A stretch of 64,000 bases of DNA, from positions 10,649 to 74,648 of the forward strand of contig JABHSK010000008.1 in the NCBI GenBank assembly GCA_018669975.1, read 5' to 3'. Both the position numbers and the translations under genes were made by a program. The stretch comes from Candidatus Parcubacteria bacterium. GTDB taxonomy: Bacteria > Patescibacteria > ABY1 > UBA1558 > GWA2-36-10. The stretch's first letter is position 1, and every line of letters begins with the position of its first letter. Of this stretch, positions 35,911-43,361 are shown in pieces. The notes beneath the pieces were generated by a model. The model worked only from the letters and a program-made list of their open reading frames with translations. It did not search any database and had not been told where the DNA came from.

Positions 35911-36638
35911 ATCAGGATCGACACAGATTTGAATTCAAATATCAAATGACAGTTCAGACTGCCGAGGAGATTGCTAAATATATTCAAAAATTTGGCATGA
36001 AGCGAGACAAGCACGCTTCACCCATAGATGGTAGCTATGTAGTCACTAGCCTTTATTTTGATTCTTTTAGATTGTCTGATTATGTGGAAAAATCTGCTGG
36101 ATTGACTAAACGAAAAAAAATACGTATGCGTATTTATGAGCCATATCTTAAAGATTCTGATTATGTTTTTTTTGAAATTAAGCACAAGGAAGATATGACC
36201 AATCGCAAGACCAAGGTCATGCTATCTAGACAGGAAGCAGAGGATCTTATGAAGTATGGCACGTCAGTTTTAGCTAGACGGGAATGGAAAGAGGGCGAGG
36301 ATGAAATTAGAAATCGTTTTTTACATTTTTTAATCAGAGAGCCAGTCAAACCAAATTTGATTGTCAGATACAAGCGTCGGCCATTCATGAACCACGATAA
36401 AAGTCTGCGCGTTACCTTTGACTCTAATATTGAGGCCTGCCTGCAAAGAAATTTAGTTGATAATAAATTTATGGAGCAGGTTAGTGGCGACATGGTGACC
36501 ATGGAAGTAAAATTTGCCTATACGTTGCCTTTTTGGTTAAAATCTGTAATAGTAAAGCATAATCTTAAGCGGGATGCCTATTCTAAATACGCTCGTAGCC
36601 TAGAAGAGATTTATAAATATACCCCATTACTTCGTTAA
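35907..36638 (+). CDS. VTC-domain protein (polyphosphate polymerase-like)
   Basis: A 243-aa protein that is almost entirely the VTC tunnel-fold domain, whose eukaryotic member Vtc4 makes polyphosphate from ATP. Family landmarks are all present: HRFEFKYQM at the start, VTSLYFDS (near 46), KKIRMRIYEP (Arg/Lys phosphate ligands, near 69), VFFEIKHKED (near 87), PNLIVRYKRRPF (near 148), LRVTFDSNIEA (near 166) and TMEVKFAYTLP (metal-binding Glu, near 199). There is no membrane segment or SPX domain. The ATG overlaps the CotH-gene stop by four bases (ATGA), indicating coupling. Polymerase activity is expected but not proven. Confidence 0.88.
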   Translation: MNQDRHRFEFKYQMTVQTAEEIAKYIQKFGMKRDKHASPIDGSYVVTSLYFDSFRLSDYVEKSAGLTKRKKIRMRIYEPYLKDSDYVFFEIKHKEDMTNRKTKVMLSRQEAEDLMKYGTSVLARREWKEGEDEIRNRFLHFLIREPVKPNLIVRYKRRPFMNHDKSLRVTFDSNIEACLQRNLVDNKFMEQVSGDMVTMEVKFAYTLPFWLKSVIVKHNLKRDAYSKYARSLEEIYKYTPLLR

Positions 36639-36659
36639 TAAAAATTAAATTTAAATACT

Positions 36660-37340
36660 ATGGAAGATCTATTGAATTTTTCAAACCTTACCCTAATAGA
36701 ATATAGCTCAGCAGTTATTGTAACTAATATTTTAGTAGCCTTTGTACTTAGTTTGTTAATTGCCTGGGTTTATCAGAAAACTCATCGGGGCATTTCCTAT
36801 TCCCAGTCATTTGTTACATCTTTGGTGATGATGAATGTGTTGTCTACTATCGCAATGATGATATTAGGTAATAATTTGATACGGGCCTTAGGAATTTTAG
36901 GTGTATTTACCTTGCTTAGATTTAGAACGATAATCAAAGATACTCGTGATGCTACTTATTTATTTTTCGCCTTAGCTATTGGTATGGCAGTTGGTACGAA
37001 CAACTATACTATTGCTGCCATCGGCACAGTGATGCTGCTTTTGATCAATATCATCTTATATAAAGTAAATTTTGGTTCAGTGGTACGCGAGGGATTTTTA
37101 TTAACCTTAACTATCAATAAAGATTTTGAAGAGAGTTCCTACAAAGACATTTTTTCTAAAAATCTCTTATCTCATAAGCTATTACAAATTAAAACCAGAT
37201 CAGAAGGTGATGGTGAGTATTATTTTTCTGTGCGTTTCAAAAAAGACGATGTCAAAGAAGTGTTTCTTAAGGAAATTAAATCTTTGCCCGGAGTTATGTT
37301 CGTGGATCTAGTCACTAGTCGTGATGCAGCTGAGTATTAA
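36660..37340 (+). CDS. DUF4956 membrane protein
   Basis: A 226-aa protein with about four hydrophobic helices in the first 140 residues and a cytosolic C-terminal domain. The stretch RALGILGVFTLLRFRTIIKDTRDATYLFFALAIGMAVG is the hallmark of DUF4956. Family members are repeatedly found beside VTC-domain genes. It may form a membrane conduit or anchor for the VTC protein, but its function is unproven. It begins 21 bp after the VTC stop. Confidence 0.9.
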   Translation: MEDLLNFSNLTLIEYSSAVIVTNILVAFVLSLLIAWVYQKTHRGISYSQSFVTSLVMMNVLSTIAMMILGNNLIRALGILGVFTLLRFRTIIKDTRDATYLFFALAIGMAVGTNNYTIAAIGTVMLLLINIILYKVNFGSVVREGFLLTLTINKDFEESSYKDIFSKNLLSHKLLQIKTRSEGDGEYYFSVRFKKDDVKEVFLKEIKSLPGVMFVDLVTSRDAAEY

Positions 37341-37341
37341 T

Positions 37342-37797
37342 ATGCATAAAGCATATTATAAATCACCCATCGGTATTTTAGAGATTGTGGCTAATAATAA
37401 AGGAATTACGGCCATTAGTTTTGTTAAAATTAAATCAAATAATTCAAAATCCAATGCACTTATCACTAGGTGCATTGTTCAATTAAAAGAATATTTTTCT
37501 GGACAAAGAAAAACATTTGATGTTCCGATAGTCATCGAGGGTACCGAATGGCAAGTTAGGGTTTGGACCGAGTTAACCAAAATACCCTTTGGTAGTATTA
37601 TAGCCTATCAAGATTTAGCTGCTATGTCTGGCAACAAGCAAGCAGCTAGGGCGGTTGGTAATGCAGTCAATAAAAATAAAATTCCAATAATTATACCCTG
37701 TCACAGAGTCCTAGGTAGTAGCGGAAAACTTGTTGGCTATGAAGGGGGTTTGTGGCGTAAAAAATACTTATTAGAGCAAGAAATTAAATATAGTTAA
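37342..37797 (+). CDS. ogt: methylated-DNA--protein-cysteine methyltransferase
   Basis: A 151-aa suicide repair protein that transfers alkyl groups from O6-alkylguanine to its own cysteine. The acceptor is Cys120 in IIIPCHRVLG, preceded by the helix-turn-helix finger with AYQDLAAMSG and RAVGNAVNKNKIP. I place the start at the ATG two bases after the DUF4956 stop, not at the GTG or ATG inside it. Whether it is co-transcribed with the CotH/VTC/DUF4956 trio is unclear, and a functional link is unlikely. Confidence 0.92.
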   Translation: MHKAYYKSPIGILEIVANNKGITAISFVKIKSNNSKSNALITRCIVQLKEYFSGQRKTFDVPIVIEGTEWQVRVWTELTKIPFGSIIAYQDLAAMSGNKQAARAVGNAVNKNKIPIIIPCHRVLGSSGKLVGYEGGLWRKKYLLEQEIKYS

Positions 37798-37835
37798 TTT
37801 TTGACTTATATGTAATTTTGGCATAATATAACTAT

Positions 37836-39623
37836 ATGAATCCGGTAGAAGAAGTTAAGAATAAACTTGATATTGTGGAGATAGTTTCAGGCTATATTAG
37901 CTTGAATCAGGTCGGTGGCAACTTTAAAGCTTGCTGCCCTTTTCATAATGAAAAAACACCAAGTTTCATGGTATCTAAAGAAAAACAAATTTACCATTGT
38001 TTTGGCTGTGATAAGGGTGGAGATGTAATTAGTTTTGTGCAGGAGTATGAAGGGATAGATTTTAAAGAGGCCTTGAGAATTTTAGCTCAAAAAGCCAACG
38101 TGCCTCTTAGTGGGTTTAGCTTTAAACAAAAACAAGATTATAGTCGTCTTTATGAAATAAATAACTTAGCCGCCGATTTTTATCACAACTTGTTGATGCA
38201 GGATTCGCAAGTTGGTAAAAAAGTACTCAAATATTTAGATAATAGAAAAATCAATAAAGGCAGTCTCACTAATTGGAGACTGGGTCTATCAGGAGAAAGT
38301 TGGGATGGGCTACTCAAGTATTTAATTTCCAAAGGTTTTAAAGAGCAGGATATATTTGAGGCCGGTCTTATTTTAAGGAAAAAAGATGGTAGTGGGTATT
38401 TAGATCGTTTTCGTAAACGATTAATGTTTCCCATTTCTGATACACAGGGTAGGGTGGTTGCTTTTACTTCACGAACTTTATCTGGTATTGCCTATGATGA
38501 AATTGAGCAGGGTGGTAAATATATAAACAGTCCCCAAACCGCCATTTATGATAAGAGTAAAGTTTTGTATGGCTGGCATTTAGCCAAAGATACGATTCGC
38601 AAGAAAAAATATTTGATTATAGTAGAGGGCAACATGGATGCCATCGCTGTATCTCAGACTAGTTCCAAAAATGTTGTGGCAGTATCTGGTACAGCTCTAA
38701 CCGCTGATCATATTAAATTGATTAAAAGGTACGCTAATAATATTATTTTGGCCTTTGATGGTGATGCAGCTGGATCACGAGCAGCTTTTAGGAGTGTGGT
38801 GCTAGGTTGGCAAAATGATATGAACCTGAAGATATTGATTTTACTCAAAGGAAAGGATCCGGCAGACATCGTCAAAGAGGATCCGCAGAAGTGGTTGCAA
38901 TTGGTCAAAGATTCAGTGCAGGTCATGGATTATTATTTTAAACGTATTATTGCTGGCGTTGATTTGAGTCGGGCAGATCACAAGAAGATAGCTATTAGTA
39001 AATTATTGCCGATTATTAAATTTCTAAAGAGTCAGGTAGAGCAGGCGCACTATTTAAAATTGATTTCCGATAGGTTGCAAATACCTTTAGAGATATTACA
39101 ACAAGATTTAACTAGTACAAAGTCTTTTATAGAAAATCAACAAACCCCGACTACTAAGAGTAATGAAACACAGAAGAGGGTCTCGTTTTCTCTTAGCGAA
39201 GAGTTGTTGTCACTGGTCTTTTTAAAGGGTATTTATCTTGAAAAATTGGTCGCCGAAGTCGAGCCAGAGATGGTTTCTTCTGACCTAGAGTCCCTTTACA
39301 GAAAGGTTGTAATCTACTATACTAAGCATCAGAATTTGGATAATTTCATAGATTATTCAGAATTAGACAATAATGAAAAAGAAGCATGGGTAAGATTGTC
39401 TATGCTAGGCGAGAAAGACTATCAAAGTTTATCAGATACTGAATTGCTAGATAGTTTTGAAAGTATGTTGTCCAATCTCAAATTACGTCATCTAGAGGAT
39501 AAACGGAAAGAGTTAATTGTTGATATTAAGCAGTCGGAATTGACGGGTGATGAACAAAAAGTCAATCAATTAGAAAGTGAAATTCATTTATTAGGAAAAG
39601 AAATAGAAAAGTTAAAAAAATAA
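37836..39623 (+). CDS. dnaG: DNA primase
   Basis: A 595-aa enzyme making RNA primers at the replication fork. The CHC2 zinc-binding domain (CCPFHNEKTPSF near 33-44, HCFGCDKGGDVISF near 54-67), the catalytic core with the KGxxxSLTNW-type region, the Toprim segment LIIVEGNMDAIAVSQ (near 260) with the later AFDGDAAGSRA, and a C-terminal helicase-binding-like helical part are all present. It is 13 bp upstream of rpoD, the dnaG-rpoD order of the classical macromolecular synthesis operon without rpsU. A CATAAT -10 box ends eight bases before the ATG and no Shine-Dalgarno sequence is seen. Confidence 0.97.
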   Translation: MNPVEEVKNKLDIVEIVSGYISLNQVGGNFKACCPFHNEKTPSFMVSKEKQIYHCFGCDKGGDVISFVQEYEGIDFKEALRILAQKANVPLSGFSFKQKQDYSRLYEINNLAADFYHNLLMQDSQVGKKVLKYLDNRKINKGSLTNWRLGLSGESWDGLLKYLISKGFKEQDIFEAGLILRKKDGSGYLDRFRKRLMFPISDTQGRVVAFTSRTLSGIAYDEIEQGGKYINSPQTAIYDKSKVLYGWHLAKDTIRKKKYLIIVEGNMDAIAVSQTSSKNVVAVSGTALTADHIKLIKRYANNIILAFDGDAAGSRAAFRSVVLGWQNDMNLKILILLKGKDPADIVKEDPQKWLQLVKDSVQVMDYYFKRIIAGVDLSRADHKKIAISKLLPIIKFLKSQVEQAHYLKLISDRLQIPLEILQQDLTSTKSFIENQQTPTTKSNETQKRVSFSLSEELLSLVFLKGIYLEKLVAEVEPEMVSSDLESLYRKVVIYYTKHQNLDNFIDYSELDNNEKEAWVRLSMLGEKDYQSLSDTELLDSFESMLSNLKLRHLEDKRKELIVDIKQSELTGDEQKVNQLESEIHLLGKEIEKLKK

Positions 39624-39636
39624 TTTACAGCTAAAT

Positions 39637-41001
39637 ATGCCTGTAAAGAAAAAGACTACAATTAAAAAGAAGATCACTAAGAAAGTGGTCAAAAAAAACA
39701 CTGCCAAAAAAAGCAGTGCTACCAAACCTATCAAGGTACGTAAACCGGTTGCCAAAAAGAAAAAAGCAACGGTCAAAAAAACTACCAGCAAAAAGGTAAC
39801 TAAAAAAACTCCTAAAAAAGTGGTTAAGAAAACCAAGGCAGTTAAAAAAGTTGCCAAGAAAACAACTAAGATTGCCAAGAAAAAGGCGGTCAAAAAAGTA
39901 AAAGCTCCAAAGGCAAAACTTAATAAGGACTTGGTTGAAAATTTAATCAAGAAATCTCGTTCACGTAGCTTTATTACAGAAGACGAGGTCTTGAGGATTT
40001 TTACAGACATGGAAGATTATACTTCAAGCTTTGAAGATTTCCTAGATACATTGGATGACCTAGCTATTCAGATTATTGCCACCGAAGGCGGTATTCTGGA
40101 TATGCAAGCCAATGCTTCCGATATTTTATCAAAATCAGGATTAGGTAGCGACAAGAATCGTGGTGACCTGACAGATATTGCATCGGATTCTATTCAGATG
40201 TATCTCAGAGAAATAGGCAAAGTGCCTTTGCTAAAAGGAGAGGAAGAGGTAATGTATGCCAAGCGTAAGGAAAGAGGACAGTTGGATGCTAAAAAGAAGT
40301 TGATTGAAGCAAATCTTCGTTTGGTAGTTAGTATTGCCAAAAAATTTACTGGCAGGTCACTGACACTTTTGGATTTGATCCAAGAAGGTAACATCGGGTT
40401 ATTTAGAGCAGTGGAGAAATTTGATTACCGCAAGGGGTATAAATTTTCTACCTATGCAACTTGGTGGATTCGCCAGGCTATTACTCGTGCCCTAGCTGAT
40501 CAATCTAGAACTATCAGAATTCCAGTTCATATGGTTGAAACAATTAATCGTTTTAATCAAATAGAGCGTAGACTAGTCCAAGAATTGGGCAGAGATCCAT
40601 TGCCAGAAGAAATTGCTGCTGAGATGGGCGAAGAAGTTGACAAGATTAGACAGATTATAAAAATATCCCAAGAGACAGTTTCTTTGGAAGCATCAGTTGG
40701 TGATGATGATGAAGATAGTACTCTAGGAGACTTCATTGAAGATGAGAAGAATATCGGTCCTGACAAAGTAGCTTCATTAAAGTTATTAAGTGATCATGTT
40801 AAAAAAGTTATTTCTGATTTGACTCCTCGAGAGCAGAAAATTTTGGAGATGCGCTTCGGTCTAAGTGACGGAGTAGCACATACCTTGGAAGAAGTTGGAC
40901 AGGAATTTGGTGTGACTCGTGAGCGTATTAGACAGATAGAAGCCAAGGCTCTAGAGCGTATCAAAAAGCACGAAGACATGAGAAAATTGAGAGATTACTA
41001 A
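39637..41001 (+). CDS. rpoD: RNA polymerase primary sigma factor with Lys-rich N-terminus
   Basis: A 454-aa sigma-70. Residues 1-100 are a disordered tail of Lys, Ala, Thr and Val repeats, in place of the acidic region 1.1 of many sigmas. The rest is orthodox: region 1.2/2.1 (SIQMYLREIGKVPLLKGEEE), region 2 with DLIQEGNIGLFRAVEKFDY and KFSTYATWWIRQAITRA, region 3, and region 4 with the helix-turn-helix EEVGQEFGVTRERIRQIEAKAL. It should recognise the TTGACA/TATAAT promoters seen throughout this window. It follows dnaG and is closed by a terminator. Confidence 0.97.
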   Translation: MPVKKKTTIKKKITKKVVKKNTAKKSSATKPIKVRKPVAKKKKATVKKTTSKKVTKKTPKKVVKKTKAVKKVAKKTTKIAKKKAVKKVKAPKAKLNKDLVENLIKKSRSRSFITEDEVLRIFTDMEDYTSSFEDFLDTLDDLAIQIIATEGGILDMQANASDILSKSGLGSDKNRGDLTDIASDSIQMYLREIGKVPLLKGEEEVMYAKRKERGQLDAKKKLIEANLRLVVSIAKKFTGRSLTLLDLIQEGNIGLFRAVEKFDYRKGYKFSTYATWWIRQAITRALADQSRTIRIPVHMVETINRFNQIERRLVQELGRDPLPEEIAAEMGEEVDKIRQIIKISQETVSLEASVGDDDEDSTLGDFIEDEKNIGPDKVASLKLLSDHVKKVISDLTPREQKILEMRFGLSDGVAHTLEEVGQEFGVTRERIRQIEAKALERIKKHEDMRKLRDY

Positions 41002-41017
41002 AGATATATTACAATTT

Positions 41018-41054
41018 AAAACCCGCCCAGTCGAATAGATTTAGGGCGGGTTTT
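41018..41054 (+). terminator. terminator of dnaG-rpoD
   Basis: AAAACCCGCCC pairs with GGGCGGGTTTT around a 15-base loop. Confidence 0.9.
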
Positions 41055-41085
41055 ACTTATCATTTTTTTGTGTTATCATAAACTT

Positions 41086-41544
41086 ATGTTTCTAACACCA
41101 CATACTTCAGTAGCTTTATGGATAACCACCAAGGTCGATAATCCCGGCCTGGCTTTTGTTTTTGCCCTAATTTCTCATTTTATTTTGGACATTATTCCAC
41201 ACGGAGACGAGTCTATCGGCAAGCATAAAGCCAAGGGTCGAGCAAGATTTTTTTATCTAGTTAAGGTAGCTTTTGTGGACATTATTTTAGCAACTATATT
41301 GGTATATTATTATATAATGCAAAACAATGGTTTTGACAGAATGATTATGGTTGGTGCACTGATGGGTGCTTGGGTACCTGATTTTCTCTGGATAGGCATT
41401 GAGACTTTTAGACTTCGCTTTCTAAACTTCTACATAAGGTTTCATAGTCGGGTGCATCGTTTGATAGATTGGCATTATTCACCAGTATATGGTGTGCCTT
41501 TTCAAATCATATTCACCCTGTTTATGATTAAGATGGCTTTTTGA
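41086..41544 (+). CDS. small membrane protein, YdjM/metal-dependent hydrolase-like
   Basis: A 152-aa protein with hydrophobic stretches at about 20-38, 58-78, 86-105 and 135-150. It begins MFLTPHTSVALW and contains SHFILDIIPHGDE, a His/Asp pattern found in YdjM-like, LexA-regulated membrane hydrolase proteins. I chose the ATG at 41086 because a TATCAT -10 box (41074-41079) sits six bases before it, which excludes the in-frame TTG at 41068. Metal binding through the three His is plausible; the function is unknown. Ten bases separate it from the next gene. Confidence 0.7.
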   Translation: MFLTPHTSVALWITTKVDNPGLAFVFALISHFILDIIPHGDESIGKHKAKGRARFFYLVKVAFVDIILATILVYYYIMQNNGFDRMIMVGALMGAWVPDFLWIGIETFRLRFLNFYIRFHSRVHRLIDWHYSPVYGVPFQIIFTLFMIKMAF

Positions 41545-41554
41545 TAACAAGCAA

Positions 41555-43192
41555 ATGATGGAAATAGCTAAAAGAAAATTTTATCATCCATTAGTCTGGT
41601 TGATTTTTTTAGTGGTCGCCCTATTGGCATATCATAAGTCACTGGGAAATTATTTTGTTTCAGATGATTGGCATTGGCTATCATTGGCTAGAGATACCAG
41701 TTGGAGCTGGCATATTTTTTGGTCTAACTATGAGGGCACCAACTTAGGTGGGTCCTATAATCCATTATTAATTTCAATCTGGAAGTTATTTTTTAATATT
41801 TTTCAGCTCAAATATTCTGCTTATCATTTAGTGAGTTTGATTTTGCATGCCAGTAACGCTTTTGTGCTTTATCTACTCGCTAAAAAAATATTTACTTTGA
41901 CCAAACTAGCCAGTAAAGAATTTTGGTCTATTGTGGCTGCTAGTTTATTTTTGTTGTGGCCAGTGCAGGTAGAGGCTGTTACTTGGATTTCAGCTTGGCC
42001 ACATCCTTGGGTAACTATACTTTATTTACTATCATTATTATTTTATTTTTCCTGGCGTCAGCAAGGACGCAGAAAGCACATTTACGTATCTTTAATATTT
42101 TTTGTTTTAGCTTTATTGATTAAAGAAGTGGCCATTAGTTTGCCATTTGTGATTTTATTGTGGGAAGCTTATTTTCATTCTACTAGAGATAGAATCAAAA
42201 CCAAGACATTGCCCATCTATTTTATTATTCTAGCCTTGTTTATTTTTATTCGCTATCAAGCTACGGCAGTTTTATTTGGTTATTATGGTCGCAGTTCGTT
42301 TGGTTGGCCAATTAAAGAATGGATCGGCAACATAGGCGGACTCCTTAATGATTTTCTATCAGCTGGATATTTTAGGGAAATGTATTTTAAGGGATGGTAT
42401 CATTATCTTGATTCGCTGGTTATTGTGATCACGGTTGCTCTGGGAATATATTTTTATTATCTACTGGCAAAGAAAAAATTTTTACAGTTTACTATTTTCT
42501 TCTCTTTGCTACTTAGCATGGTGCCAGCTTTACCGCTTGGTCTTAGTCGAACAACTTTTGAAGGAGAGCGATATCTTTATCTACCGAGTATATTTTTTAT
42601 TCTTTGGTTTGTATATATCCTAGCTAAGATACGTTTAGCTCAAAAATTTAAATATATATTGCTAGTAGTTTTATTGTTGTCTAATCTGGTTACTGTTTGT
42701 TATAAAAATAATATTTGGCGAGCAGCCGCAGATTTAAGCAATCAAATAGTCAGTAGTTTTGATAGATTGGATTCCCCAGCTGGGCAAAAACTAATGACAG
42801 TGGCCCTGCCTGATAATCTATCTGGCGCTCAAGTCTTTCGTAACAATTTACAGCAGGCGCTAGAATTTACTTATCCAGACAAAGCCCCACGAATTTTATC
42901 ACTACCAGTTTATCAGAGATTTACTATGTTTAATATTAACGATCGTTTGTTGAATTGGCAGTCTAAAGATGTAGGTTGGTTGGCTGAGAGTCAGAGTGGC
43001 GATTTTGTTGTCACCGGCATCACCTCCATAGAAGTAGAGAACATGTATTTTGAACTTTGGAATTATAATTATCAAAATTATACCTCAAATATAATTCGTT
43101 TAATCCCCAATGAAATTTTGGCGGAGCAATTAAACTCGCAAGACATTAATTTACTTATTTTTGACAGAGGATTGTTGAAGCTTTTTAAGTAA
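41555..43192 (+). CDS. GT-C-type membrane glycosyltransferase
   Basis: A 545-aa polytopic protein with about ten to eleven helices in its first 390 residues and a soluble C-terminal domain. Near the N-terminus, in the first external loop, SDDWHWLSLARDTSWSW has the acidic DD motif (near residue 34) typical of dolichol- or polyprenyl-phosphate-sugar-dependent GT-C enzymes such as PMT/ArnT-like mannosyltransferases. The HSTRDRIKTKTLPIY and GLSRTTFEGERYLYLPS loops are also typical. It probably transfers sugars to surface glycan or protein outside the membrane. It follows the preceding small membrane protein after ten bases. Confidence 0.75.
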   Translation: MMEIAKRKFYHPLVWLIFLVVALLAYHKSLGNYFVSDDWHWLSLARDTSWSWHIFWSNYEGTNLGGSYNPLLISIWKLFFNIFQLKYSAYHLVSLILHASNAFVLYLLAKKIFTLTKLASKEFWSIVAASLFLLWPVQVEAVTWISAWPHPWVTILYLLSLLFYFSWRQQGRRKHIYVSLIFFVLALLIKEVAISLPFVILLWEAYFHSTRDRIKTKTLPIYFIILALFIFIRYQATAVLFGYYGRSSFGWPIKEWIGNIGGLLNDFLSAGYFREMYFKGWYHYLDSLVIVITVALGIYFYYLLAKKKFLQFTIFFSLLLSMVPALPLGLSRTTFEGERYLYLPSIFFILWFVYILAKIRLAQKFKYILLVVLLLSNLVTVCYKNNIWRAAADLSNQIVSSFDRLDSPAGQKLMTVALPDNLSGAQVFRNNLQQALEFTYPDKAPRILSLPVYQRFTMFNINDRLLNWQSKDVGWLAESQSGDFVVTGITSIEVENMYFELWNYNYQNYTSNIIRLIPNEILAEQLNSQDINLLIFDRGLLKLFK

Positions 43193-43211
43193 TTTAGACA
43201 AAAAATTCACC

Positions 43212-43240
43212 TTGACCTTATCCATGACGCGTGTTATAAA
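43212..43240 (+). promoter_or_regulatory. promoter of the MutS-like gene
   Basis: TTGACC (43212-43217) and TATAAA (43235-43240) with 17 bases between. A leader of about 115 bases follows. It includes ACTAGT-gttttag-ACTAGT (43277-43295), which can form a hairpin, and ends in an AAAGGAG Shine-Dalgarno sequence before the ATG at 43362. Confidence 0.7.
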
Positions 43241-43361
43241 TAAGTGTTTTTGTAGTACTTTTATATTTAGAGAATAACTAGTGTTTTAGACTAGTGCTAT
43301 ATAGATTATCGTAAGTATTGTCACGGTAAAAACCTAAAACCACACTCAAAAGGAGAGTCAA

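Noticed and set aside
39612..40010. A 132-aa open frame antisense to the Lys-rich start of rpoD
   Set aside because: It arises from low-complexity AAA/AAG codons read backwards as Phe/Leu; no initiation signal and a clear gene on the other strand.
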